This document shows, piece by piece, positions 23,372 to 33,903 of a DNA stretch of 64,000 nucleotides. Position 1 is the stretch's first letter; every line of letters starts with the position of its first letter. Made by a program: the position numbers and the translations under genes. Source of the stretch: Phaffia rhodozyma (Eukaryota > Basidiomycota > Tremellomycetes > Cystofilobasidiales > Mrakiaceae); contig JACGZH010000011.1 in NCBI GenBank assembly GCA_014706385.1, positions 186,001 to 250,000 of the forward strand, read 5' to 3'. The notes beneath the pieces are model-generated. The model ran no database searches. It was not told the origin of the DNA and worked only from the letters and a program-made list of their open reading frames with translations.

Positions 23372-24031
23372 AAAGGGTCCGGATATGATAGAAAAGCATG
23401 TGGTTTACTCTCTACTTTCACCCGACAATATGTTGGAGATCCTCAAGAGGGAATCAAAGGACCAGAACTCTAGGTTATGCTTCGTCTTCTCTTATCTTCC
23501 TTCTTTCATCATTTTCCTTCTTCTATCTGTATCCTTTTTCAGTCAGTTCCGTGTTGTTCTATCAATTTAACCTATCTTATTCCTGAATTCTGTATGTTCT
23601 TTCATGTCCATATATACAAAGAAAGAAGATTGAGAAGCTAGCATATCAAGAGCGAGAAGAGTCGCATGAGAAATAGAAAGAGATCTGCATGTTGATTTGA
23701 GTCTGCGACAATCTGACGACGACTGAGGATGATGGGAAGGTTCGATTAGTTGTGAAGAAGAATAGACCGTATCATGGGAGAAGAATCAGAGAGATTAAAA
23801 TAGGTGAAATATACAGCATGCTTACTTCTAACAACAATTGGATAAAGAAAAAGAAGGATAAACTCAGAGTGTCCTAGAATGAGGTGTATTCCAGTGATAC
23901 AGTTATATACAAGACGTATGAAATAGCATAACAGTCTACTATGCAGAACATACAGGGCCGCTTTTCAAATCCTGCCGAGTAGTTTTGAAGCGCAGGAGGG
24001 AAAGGAGATGCTACCAACGGAGATGATGATA
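23372..24031. other. Intergenic region between convergent genes
   Basis: 660 bases between the stops of the aminotransferase and MFS transporter genes. It is AT-rich with pyrimidine-rich stretches near 23480-23560 and must hold both 3' ends. Nothing else recognised. Confidence 0.5.
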
Positions 24032-27000
24032 TCAATGGGTAGGGCCTTGGATCTCAATCATCTCGTTCTTTATGAACCCGATAGCTAGCAGGAGGCTGAC
24101 TCCTACAAATGCTGCTGTCGTCCAAATAGCGTCCTGTGTTCCCAAAAGGAAACGTTTAATTTTATTTCACAACCGTTTCCATTTCGGTAAAGAAGGGACT
24201 CTTTTCAGTGCAAAGAACTTTCGAAAAGAAAAGATATAAAAGGAATCCAAGAAGAGGAGAAAAGGCTAACTTTGTAGCCTGTCAAGAGTGTTGTAGTTGC
24301 ATCCGGATCTGACTTTGTAGTGGCCGTCACGACCGCCGCGCTATTCGCCCCAAGCACAAGAGCCAAGTGTCAGCCACGGGTCCTGTCAATTTGTATCGGA
24401 TGGAATCAATTAGAGTGAAAATTGCATGGTCGTAACATACCAGATAGCTAGCCCGAAACCCGCGCCAATCTATACTCGACACATATATAAATCCAATTTG
24501 AATTACCGATAAGAATACTTTGGCTTGAGAAAAGACACGTAAAGGTGAGAGAACAGGTGAACGTACTTGGAAAGCAGTATTGATGAGTCCCCCGGCTAGA
24601 CTCTTAGCTGAAGGGGGTACACTTGACATCATCGATACTGAAACCACGTTCTATGAATCCGACGGCCAACGTAGACAGTTCATGTCGATATCGCGGCCGT
24701 AAAGCATCAAAGAGATGTTGAGGAAGAAGAGTAAGCCGAATTAGAGTCGTACAAAAGCGCAAGCGATTGAAACGTACATAAACTAGCGAAATTCCGACGA
24801 CACCCAGCATAGAGCTTGGGAACACACCCTGCCAGAAGCTTGTATCAGGTTTGACCAAAGCCGCTGGGAGCACCGAGACGAAACAGATTGTGAGGCCTAT
24901 AAGCATGAGAGTTTTGATCTTTACGTAATTGATCGATACTGAGATTGTGTAGGATGCCAAGGCGCCGGCTACGCCCATAGGAATGAATCGGACAGAAACA
25001 TCCAGAGGAGACATGTGGAGGACATTTTGGGATAAAAGAGTCAAGTAGAGAACGATGCCTAAATTTTGGGAAAGTTTCAATTGTATGAACGCATGTAGGA
25101 TAATAAGTTCGTTACTTCTTAAGTATAGTAAGAATGAGGGGAGGATTATGCGAGGACGTACTCTGCCACCAGCCTAAACGTTAATTGGTGGTTCGTCATT
25201 ATTTATCAATATCATGCGATAAAAGATAATACGGGTTGATGGAAATCCAACGTACAATAGATGAAAAAACCGATGGCCCAAGTGGCGGCGAACCCAGGGC
25301 GCTGGATATAGAATTTAAATTTAAAAATAAAATAAAACAATATGAACAATGTGCGAGTCAGTAGTGCGCACTGTAGACGATAGGATGTATCTTGAACAAA
25401 CGGTGCTTACCTTCCAGCTGATGAGAATTGGGTCGTATGTTTTGCATGGTTCTGGACGAATTAGTCATGGGGCGAATGACACAGCAAAGACTACTACGAG
25501 ATAACTGAACCTACAGGTGATTAGGAAGAATCGGGTTTTGTACTTTTTGCTCGACGAATGCAAATCCAAATAAACACTAGCAAATCAAACTCTCAACGAT
25601 CAGTCCATACAACTGGTGTACCACGACCTGAACGATAGAGAAGCTTAAAAATTTACTGCCAAAGCAACAATCAAAAGTCCGACAATGAATCCCTTTCCCC
25701 AGCCGTAAACCCCACCTGAACTCAGAACGAACGTCAAGAGAATTAGTCCACTCGTTGCCACGCCGGCGCCTATGAAATCTAGGGCTGGCTTGGGACCGTC
25801 TATTGTGTTCTTGGTGTCTGGAAGGAAAAGATAGGCGATCACCGATACGACTGCTCCGATAGGCGCTGTCAGCCAGAACTATAGGTAAGTATTTCAAGAG
25901 GAAAAAGGATGTAAGTATATGGGAGAAATGTGCATGTAGACGAAGGACGACGAACGATCCATCGCCACCCTAGGGCATCCGTCAATACGCCTCCAAAAAT
26001 GAGGCCCAAAGTGAACCTGTTTCCCCCATGAAACGAGGGAAAACACGAGGTTATTCTGATTAGATAAGTGTTTGGACTAGGTAATCTTAGATGTCAAAGC
26101 ACGAACCCTACGGCACCTGCAGCTCCAAAGATCGTCAATGCAGTGTTTCTTTCCCTGCCGACGAAGTAGCTTGAGATGATACCTACGGCGGAGGGAACCT
26201 GATATTATCCGAATATGCACTGTCAGAATGATTATTTTCCCTGCATCAAGTGATCATTACGAACCGTTGCTGCTGCTCCCAACCCTTGCATGGCCCGGAA
26301 GACGATGAGCTGAATTTCTGTCTTTGCGAATCCGTCAATCAATGTCCACGCTGAGAGCCACGACATTCCGCCTTGAACGACGAGGACCAAGAGATATAAT
26401 GGATGTTTGCCAGAGATGTCAGCACTAGCGTATGCGAATTCCGAAGACGGAGGGTAAATAGACGTATACAAACAGATAAAGACATATTTTTTGCCCCATC
26501 GATCGGCAAAGACACCAGCGAGGAGGAGGAAACCTCCGAAAGTCAGTCTTGAAACATAGCATAAAGAGGTATGTATGATGAGTCAGCCGGTCAATTCAAG
26601 CTAAAAGAAGCCAGACGTGTGAGATTAGACGCACGTATAGGCCGAGATCAGCCATTGTTCATCTGCCTGACGGATTTGAAGTTCCTTCGAGATCGCAGTC
26701 AGCGCCATGTTGACACCTGGCGGAAGAAGCCCAAAAAGAAATGAAGATGAGAAATTCAATGAAAGAATTCAAATGTGGATATACAAAAATATACTGACTA
26801 GTCATTGATACGTTATCGAGCATCTGACTGGCCGAGATGACGACGAGGATCATGATACCGCGGAAACTAGTTAGGCTACCTGTCTCTTTTCCGTCGGCAG
26901 CTGGATTATCATAACTCATTTCCTCGATCCCTTGGTTGAAGGACAGACTGATCGTCGCCTGGTCGATGCTTCTTCCATCAGTAGTATCATTTTGGGTGCC

Positions 27001-27366
27001 CTGAACTGAATGGTAAGGCTCGATGGGGAGGTCCTTCGCTGAGCTGGTGTCGTCTGCAGCAGGACTTGCAACGGAGTGGACAGGCTGTCGATAGTTAGAT
27101 GATAGAGTGGGAACAAAAGCAATTTGAGAGGCTAGCGGATGAATTGAGTTTAGAGCCGTAGACGAAGGTCTTCTTAAGGACGCAGAAGAGTTGGCCGGGG
27201 CTTGCTCTCGTTGTGAGGTGAACGAGCTATGAGAGCTTCGTTCTCGTCGAGAGATTCGGTCGGCCAAAGTAGGTGGTTGCTCTGTTTCGGACTCGGAGTC
27301 TTCCAACGCAGAGCTGACATCTACGGCAGAATTGATAATATTTGGGGGAAACACTGGGGCCGACAT
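24032..27366 (-). CDS. MFS transporter, drug:H+ antiporter-like (DHA type)
   Basis: Integral plasma-membrane transporter of the major facilitator superfamily, substrate unknown. Start at 27366 (MSAPVFPPNIINSAVDVS). An unusually long hydrophilic N-terminus of roughly 180 residues, Ser/Thr/Glu-rich, precedes the first membrane helix (SFRGIMILVVISASQMLDNV). Later blocks: ADEQWLISAY; LTFGGFLLLAGVFADRWGKK (motif A: G...DRxGKK); VFRAMQGLGAAAT (motif B Arg); a motif C-like FGAAGAVGFTLGLIFGGVL; WRWIFWLTAPIGAVVSVIAY; then GLILLTFVLSSGGVYGWGKG; ILISWKRPGFAATWAIGFFI; and the C-terminal half with VLHMSPLDVSVRFIPMGVAG and SVPPSAKSLAGGLINTAFQ. It ends EMIEIQGPTH at 24032. The sequence resembles the 14-helix DHA2 branch, but helix number was not counted reliably. 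Many short introns. Confidence 0.85.
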
Positions 27367-28463
27367 ACTCACCCTATCTGTAGACAAGTGTATCGATGTG
27401 GTGACGATAGTCGAAAGGATGAGCAAGATGTTCGGACAGATTGATCAGCACGCAAAGTTGCAGGCGGGTCTAGGCGAATCGGACCGGGCTTGCCGGGTGA
27501 TAGGATCCATGCTGACTAAGCCGATACTCCTCAGGCTTTGTGTATTGAGCGATCTAAGGAAGTGAGTTCTGAACGTCAAACTGTGTATCCTCGTTATAAG
27601 GTCTGCGCGCATGGCAGCATCACAAGGAGAGCTCTGAGAACAAGTTCAAAGGCTGTTTACATGGTTCTGGGAGGGAGAGAAAGGAAGGGATAGACCAAAG
27701 ATCGGCGACGAAGGAGGCCAGTTCATGTTAATCTGCTTGCCGACTTGCTGGCCGATATAGATTCTATTGAGGGTTGAAGATTTGGCAGATAGCCTCCAAA
27801 GAATCCCGAGATCAACCTGATTCTGATTCTACTGCAAAGCATCTAAGCGAAGCTCTCTGTATCTTCCTGTCGACCACATTCTTTCTGTTCCTGCTACCGC
27901 TCGTGGTGACGATGAGGAGACAGGCATGAGTAGATATCTAGATGATACCGTCTTTGACTATTCTGTTCTCGCTTATTGGCGACTCTGGTAGGCAAGTGTA
28001 GGCAGATTAGGTAAACACGTGATTATGTAATATAATACTTATGTAATCAAAGCAAGTCATTACGTAACATTGCCCTGGCCAGCCTGTCACGCCGTCACGC
28101 GGCTCGTCCCTCTTTTCTGGAATTTTCAGAATTCTCTGAATTTTTCTCTTCTTCCCTCCAAGAGACCCTTCGTGAGTGGAAAGAGTCCATTAATTTGAAC
28201 AGAACCAGACAGCATGGGGTACGTTGCTGATAACAGGATTGGTCTCTCTTTGGGTCGAACAACATCTTGTTCTTGTAGAGAAATATCCTTGAAAAATCCT
28301 TTGATCCGCACAGACGAGATCACTTGGGAGGCTATTTCACTTTTTTTTTCAACCTTTTTAAACAGTTAGTTTTTCTTTTTTCTTTCTTTCATTTTCTTCA
28401 TCAACTCGATGGCTAACAAGACCCTTTATCGTCCACCAGCCACCAACCTTTACACTAGCAAAA
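27367..28463. promoter_or_regulatory. Divergent promoter region, MFS transporter / ribosomal P0
   Basis: 1.1 kb between opposite start codons. The MFS side is poor in motifs. Around 28000-28070 lie TTAGGTAA (28007), CACGTG (28016), two TTATGTAA (28023, 28039) and the palindrome TTACGTAA (28060). Near the P0 start there are T-rich tracts (28337-28400), typical of highly expressed fungal ribosomal-protein promoters. Open frames here look non-coding. Confidence 0.6.
28007..28067. promoter_or_regulatory. bZIP-like TTAC/GTAA sites and E-box
   Basis: TTAGGTAA 28007-28014, CACGTG 28016-28021, TTATGTAA 28023-28030 and 28039-28046, TTACGTAA 28060-28067. TTACGTAA joins two TTAC half sites as recognised by Yap1-type bZIP factors. 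They may serve the MFS gene, the P0 gene, or both. The motifs are read directly; their function is inferred. Confidence 0.45.
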
Positions 28464-29757
28464 ATGGGAGGAACTCGATCCGAGAAGGAGGCTTACTTCG
28501 TTAAGCTTCGAGAGCTCATTGACTCTAACCGTGAGTGACGATCGATTGCTTGACTTTTTCTGTAGACCCTTCAACTAAAGAGGTTCTTTTTTTACCCTAT
28601 CTCCAGCCTCCATCTTCTTGGTCAACGTTGATAACGTTGGATCCAACCAGATGCACCAGATCCGACAGTCTCTCCGAGGAAAGGCCACCATCCTTATGGG
28701 AAAGAACACCATGGTCCGACGAGCCCTTCGAACCATCCTCGCTGACTACCCTCAGTTCGAGAAGCTCCTTCCCCACGTCAAGGGAAACATCGGATTCGTC
28801 TTCACCTCTGGTGATCTTAAGGAGGTCCGAACTGAGATCCTTGCCAACAAGGTTGCTGCCCCTGCCCGAGCTGGTGCTCTCGCTCCCATGAACGTCTCCG
28901 TTCCTGCCGGTAACACTGGTATGGAGCCCGGAAAAACCTCTTTCTTCCAGGCCTTGTCCATCCCCACCAAGATTGCCCGAGGAACCATTGAGATCGTTTC
29001 CGACGTTCAGGTCGTCACCGCTGGTACCCGAGTCGGAACTTCCGAGGCTACCCTTTTGAACATGTTGGGCATCTCGCCCTTCACCTACGGAATGTCCATC
29101 GTCCAGGTCTTCGACAACGGTGCCATCTTCTCCTCCGAGATGCTTGACATTGAGGAGCAGACCCTCATCGACCAGTTCTTGACCACCATCAAGACCATCG
29201 CTTCCATCTCGTTGGCTATCAACTTCCCCACCATCGCCTCCGTCCCCCACTCCTTGGTCAACTCTTACAAGAACCTTATCGCCATCTCGCTCGCCACCGA
29301 GTTCGAGTTCGAGGGATCTGCCAAGGTATGTTTCTTTTGTTGTCTTTTATATTTTGTCTCGCTACTGTCCTTGTTGGCTCTGCCTCTTTCCTCCTCTCCT
29401 GTTCCCCGCCAAATGATTATTATTTTTACACACACTGAAAATCCTGAGCTCGAGTCTTACGGACTCGTTTTGCTGAGCAATATCAACATGATGGCCTTCC
29501 TTACTACCCTCCTTCTATGTCTTTCTCAAATTGTAGTTGGTTTCTGAAGGAACTGAATCACTGACACGTTTACCGATTCTTTTTTATTCCTATGTATACC
29601 AAAGGCCAAGGAGTACCTTGCCAACCCCGAGGCTTTCGCCGCCGCCGCCCCTGTCGCTGAGGCCGCCGCTTCCACCAACGAGGCCCCCGCTGCCGCTGCC
29701 GTTGAGGAGGAGAAGGAGGAGTCTGACGACGACATGGGTTTCGGACTTTTCGATTAA
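28464..29757 (+). CDS. RPLP0: 60S acidic ribosomal protein P0 (uL10)
   Basis: Base of the ribosomal stalk that binds P1/P2 dimers and recruits GTPase factors. Exons 28464-28530, 28607-29325, 29605-29757; 312 aa. It opens [37 protein letters not shown] and [13 protein letters not shown] are the rRNA-binding motifs; [17 protein letters not shown] follows. The Ala-rich hinge leads to the conserved stalk tail [13 protein letters not shown], shared by P0, P1 and P2. Length matches the family. All 11 arginines are encoded by CGA. The second intron (279 nt) is long for this region. Downstream lies a T-rich stretch (29907-29941), probably part of the 3' end. Confidence 0.97.
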
Positions 29758-30354
29758 ACTCCTTTATCCCGAGTTTCTTCTGAATGGCTTTCCCTGCAAG
29801 GGACGGGTGTTTCGGACCAGGTGATTGTTTATGTTAGTGTAGGAAGATGGGAAAAGGCTTGAAGGAGGGGAAAAAAGACAGGTAGAATTCATCAGTTCCT
29901 ACCCCTTTTTTTCTTTTTCTTTTTTTTTCTTTTTTTTTTCTTAGCTTGCATAACAGTTTATCTAGGATGAATGCTAGTTTCTTTGTTTCTATTGATCACG
30001 TCAGAAGAGTCGAGCGGGACAGAACAGACGAAGAGTTATTGAGGCACAGACAAGCAGAAAACTCGGTTTGTCTTGAGAAGGATTTTAATCTTAACCAGTC
30101 TGCAACATTTGAGTGAAACGACGATACATTCATCTGACCACTGAGCACGCACTCATCATATGACCAAGTTCCAAGGCAGCTATCTAGTCCATGGCATCAA
30201 ATAGTACAGAAGTTACAAAGACAGCGTCGTTGTCGTCGTCTTTGACGAAATTGAATCGATACGGACGAATGAAAAATCATCAGAGCATGATTCAAGAACG
30301 GGGTATCATCATTCAACGTTTGTGTCATTGCCCTACAACCATATGGTCTCATTT
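29758..30354. other. Intergenic region between convergent genes, T-rich tract
   Basis: 597 bases between the P0 stop and the end of the C3HC zinc-finger gene. 29907-29941 is almost pure T/C on the plus strand. The rest is unremarkable and should contain both 3' UTRs. Confidence 0.5.
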
Positions 30355-32221
30355 TCAAGTCGTTGTTGTCGTCGTCGTTGTCATTGCCGCTGTTACTGGA
30401 GGATTCGAGACTATCGGAGGAAGAAGAGGAGCGGAAGATGAAGAATTGGAAGTGAATGCCTTGGTCGAGGTAGAGAGTTTGGAAACCTCAGCTTGCCAAG
30501 CTCTCCTATCGGCTGTCGTCATTTTCGGTCCCAACATGGCGTCTAGTTTCGATTTAATCGATTGCTGTTTGCAATGAAGATATGTGTGGATTTGAGCCGA
30601 TATGTACAATATCAGCTTCGTTGTCTTTATCTTTAATGGGACAAAAGGTGCAGGAAGGGTGAAAAAAGAGAAATATCGAGGCAAGGTGGTACGAACGCTA
30701 TCGATGATTCCTTTCTCGTCCTCATTTGATCCGCCATTTATCAAAACGAGCCTATCGACCCAATCGTCCGTTCCGAAAGGACAACCTTTGGCATGTTCGG
30801 TTCTGATATCTACCCCTCCACTTCTGCGTCGGATACCTATCTCCGCACTGGATGGTTCATGCGTCGAATGCAATTCGTGTGATGAGGATTGAGATCGAGA
30901 CAGAGGTTGCGTAAAAGATGAAGCCTCGAGGGAGATTGCAAGTCTCCGTCTGCATGATGAGCATGATACGAGCAGCTTTTCGGAGCGAGTTGAACGTGAT
31001 AAAGAAGTTGCTGTAGGTGTTGATGTGGATATAGGAATCCAGTTAAAGAACGACAAAAGAGTAGCGGGTGTGCTCGGTCGTAGAGAGGATGACGATGACG
31101 ACGTGTTGGGAAGTAAAGAAGCAATTTGGTGTGAATTCTGAGAGAGAACAAACGTCATTGAAAGTGTCTTCAGCATCTTGTAAAGATTCAGCAGTCCAGG
31201 GTATGTGGAACCAAGATGAACGGCAGATCCAACTCACGAGTGGATGAACGAGCTCGACATGCTGAAGATCGACGAGTTTATCTATCTCGTTTGCTCGACG
31301 AACGAGCTCGTCCGTCATCATGTGCCCAGTCACGTTACCGAAAGAAGTCGCTACAGAGCGAGAGAGGGAGACATCAACACAAGTTATTCTTTATTTTATC
31401 TTTTAGAGGGGGAATGAGGAAGAGGGCGAAGGAGAGTACATACGATCGGTCTGTGAGGTTCTCCATGGGCACGGCTTCGTATGGGCTTCTAAAAGCTCTC
31501 GGCGCATGCGCTCTTTCAATCTTGATGCTATTTCTTCACAGCGTGGTGGTGATATGAGACCAACAGAGTCAGGAAGAAAGCAATGAAATGCAACAGAGAG
31601 AGGCAGAAAACCTCATACCTGGTTTGTCGCCGAGCCCTTTGAAGGAGCTAACAACCCAGGCCGCTTGACAAGACGCGCATACTAGCCTGTTTCTACCTTT
31701 GTTGATCCAGCCAAAGATGCTTGCATCCTGAGGAGTGAACGCCGGAGAAGAAAATGAGAGCAATGTGTAGGTAGAAAGACGGGCGGTGTATGCTGCCAGA
31801 GAGAATGGAAGAAAGGAGGTCAAGGAAGATTGCCTGAATGGTCATCCGTATCATAGAAAGAGGGTCAGTCGAGTCTGGGTGACGCGAACAAAAATCACAA
31901 GAAAGAATAGACCAATACAAACTCTTCTAAGTCTATAGAGGACAAGAATTTAGATCGTTTGGCTCCTCTTGTAGAAGGCGTTTGATCATCTGAGGCGACA
32001 AGAGCATCGACGGCTCTTTTGAGTTCTTGTTTCGAGAACGTGAGTTCGGATCTGAACGGTTTATCTGTTATGTTTGAGGTGTCTAGTTGGGAAGATTCCT
32101 CTGCCGGTTCTGGTTCGTCGACAACGACATCTTCAGGAAAGAGCGCAGAGAACACGTCTTCTATGTCTAGTTGGAGCTGAAGCTCGAGCTCGGTATCCGA
32201 GGTATCTTGTGAGATCGCCAT
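30355..32221 (-). CDS. C3HC zinc-finger protein, ZC3HC1(NIPA)/Rsm1 family
   Basis: Family members (human ZC3HC1, yeast Pml39, fission yeast Rsm1) sit at the nuclear basket and have roles in mRNA export or nucleoporin anchoring. Exon 1 (32221-31923) begins MAISQDTSDTELELQL and is acidic. Exon 2 (31833-31619) has SLTSFLPFSLAAYTARL, then DASIFGWINKGRNRLVCASC, the first Cys pair of the C3HC finger, then QAAWVVSSFKGLGDKPG. Exon 3 supplies LLEAHTKPCPWRTSQTD, the His and third Cys with the PCPW signature. A later exon has a second related module: KLLVSCSSCRRRLAIS, then EHAKGCPFGTDDWVDRL. The C-terminal exon ends in a run of threonines just before TGA at 30355. The order of two zinc-binding modules matches the family. 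Confidence 0.85.
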
Positions 32222-32641
32222 GGGTGAGTCGATGAGTCGATGAGTGAGTGTACTGAGTGCTGATTATGATGCTTGAATAAGAGATGAGACTATGTGAGAC
32301 TGAGGGTTGATGTGGCTGTGTACACGTGATTTGTGATTAGGTAATATTGTACCTAAGTTATATGAAACTTTACCTAAGGTCCGCATTTTTTTCCTCATAC
32401 TTATTCTCTGTGGCCTTTTTTCTTTCTCTCTCTTTTCTCTTTTTCTCTTCAACATCTAGGTCAGTCGTGTCTCTCGCCTCTTGATCGGGCTCAGATGGTG
32501 TGACAGATAGATAAAGGACATGGACTAACCTTCATGGAAAACAACCATGCCTCTACAGTCACCGCTGTGCCTTTTAATCCGTTCAAGTCGCTAGACATTC
32601 ACCCCTCTTTACTACCCAAGTAAAAACTCATATATCCAAAA
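32222..32641. promoter_or_regulatory. Divergent promoter, C3HC protein / ribosomal S20
   Basis: 420 bases between opposite starts. It contains CACGTG (32323-32328), TTAGGTA (32337-32343), its inverted copy TACCTAA (32350-32356) and a further TACCTAA (32371-32377), then a pyrimidine-rich stretch (about 32390-32455) leading towards S20. Confidence 0.6.
32323..32377. promoter_or_regulatory. E-box with inverted TTAGGTA/TACCTAA repeat
   Basis: A perfect 7-bp inverted repeat with a 6-bp spacer (ATATTG), followed 14 bp later by a third copy of TACCTAA and preceded by CACGTG. TTAGGTAA plus CACGTG also occurs in the P0 promoter at 28007-28021. Confidence 0.5.
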
Positions 32642-33187
32642 ATGGCTTCCAAGGACGATTTCCAGAAGGGTGTTGCCGCTCCCCAGTTGAGCAAGATCCG
32701 AATTGTATGTTGTGTTTTTTCCTCTTCTTTCTCTCCTTTGCTTCCCAGGTCGTGGAGGGCATAGTGGGAATTTGATTATTGACGAGTTTCTTTTCCTAAT
32801 ATTTCTTCCCTCACAACAGACCTTGACTTCCCGAAACGTCAAGAACCTTGAGAAGTTCTCCAACGATCTCATCAACCGAGCTAAGGACAAGGAGCTCCGA
32901 GTGAAGGGACCCGTCCGAATGCCCACCAAGGTCCTTAAGATCACCACCCGAAAGACGTCAGTTTTTTTGTTTATTCATTTTACCTCGCACATGCTTTCTG
33001 ACGCAAGATTCGCCCTTCACTCGCATACAGCCCCTGTGGAGAGGGATCCAAGACCTGGGACCACTTCGAGATGAAGATCCACAAGCGACTCATTGACTTG
33101 AACGCTTCCTCTGAGATCGTCAAGCAGATCACCTCCATCTCTTTGGAGCCCGGAGTCGAGGTCGAGGTCACCATCAACTCTGCTTAA
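32642..33187 (+). CDS. RPS20: 40S ribosomal protein S20 (uS10)
   Basis: Small-subunit ribosomal protein of the head. Exons 32642-32704, 32820-32956, 33031-33187; 118 aa with all junctions in phase. The core [18 protein letters not shown], then [20 protein letters not shown], then [20 protein letters not shown], then [20 protein letters not shown] is unmistakable uS10. All seven arginines use CGA. The start gives [10 protein letters not shown], the usual short acidic lead. Confidence 0.97.
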
Positions 33188-33903
33188 GCGTCTCTTGTGC
33201 TAGATACTGTTCGAATTGATGACTTGGGGAAACTTTTGTTGAAAGGGTATCTCGTGGAGAATCGTTCAAATATATCTTGGAGATTGTTTCTGTTGGAATT
33301 AAAGATTGGGGCAATGTGGGCGTGTATATATCATGCATGTTCACACTCTATTGTGTTTTTGGGCCTCACAGAGAAGACCGTTGTAGTTGTCCGTGTTGAT
33401 CTTGAAAGAACCCGTACAGGAGAAAGGTTAAAAGATCAAGGGAAAGTTGAGCGGATATCAGATCAGAGGAAGATCCACTGACAGTCAACGAGCCACTGAG
33501 CGTTTATCTTGTGAACCCCTCTTCCAGACTACCAAACAGAAACTACTCTGTGCAGAAATAGACCAATCCATCTCGTCTGCCGTTCTAGTTCAATCTAGAC
33601 AAGAACGACACGGGCCTATCATGTGCCTCAACTAACCCATCATGGCATGTACGTGTGTGAAGTCTAGCGTACAAAGTCTGGATACACCTCCCTCTGACTT
33701 TAACCCTAACACTCGTCGTTCGTTCAACAAGCGCGTCAAACCTATGAGGATACATCCTGGTTTTCATCCATACCTTACATCATTCGTCGCCCGTGGCTCA
33801 CGACTCGATTCCAAGCAGCTACGCTCGACAAAGGCCTTCTAGGTCTACAAGTTCTCGTTCATCCATTCACCTTTCGAAAGAAGAAATCAACCAATAAAAG
33901 GGA
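33188..33903. other. Intergenic region, S20 3' end and TFIIIC promoter
   Basis: 716 bases between two plus-strand genes. Short open frames are present but not protein-like. I see no tRNA or other RNA gene and no clear TATA box. Confidence 0.5.

Noticed and set aside
28597..29250. 217-codon minus-strand open frame opposite ribosomal P0
   Set aside because: It is the antisense shadow of a strongly biased coding exon; its Gly/Asp/Ser-rich composition simply reflects P0 codons.
29400..29560. Possible C/D-box snoRNA in the P0 intron
   Set aside because: C-box-like ATGATTA/ATGATGG and CTGA occur, but no flanking terminal stem or plausible rRNA guide was visible, so I do not call an RNA gene.
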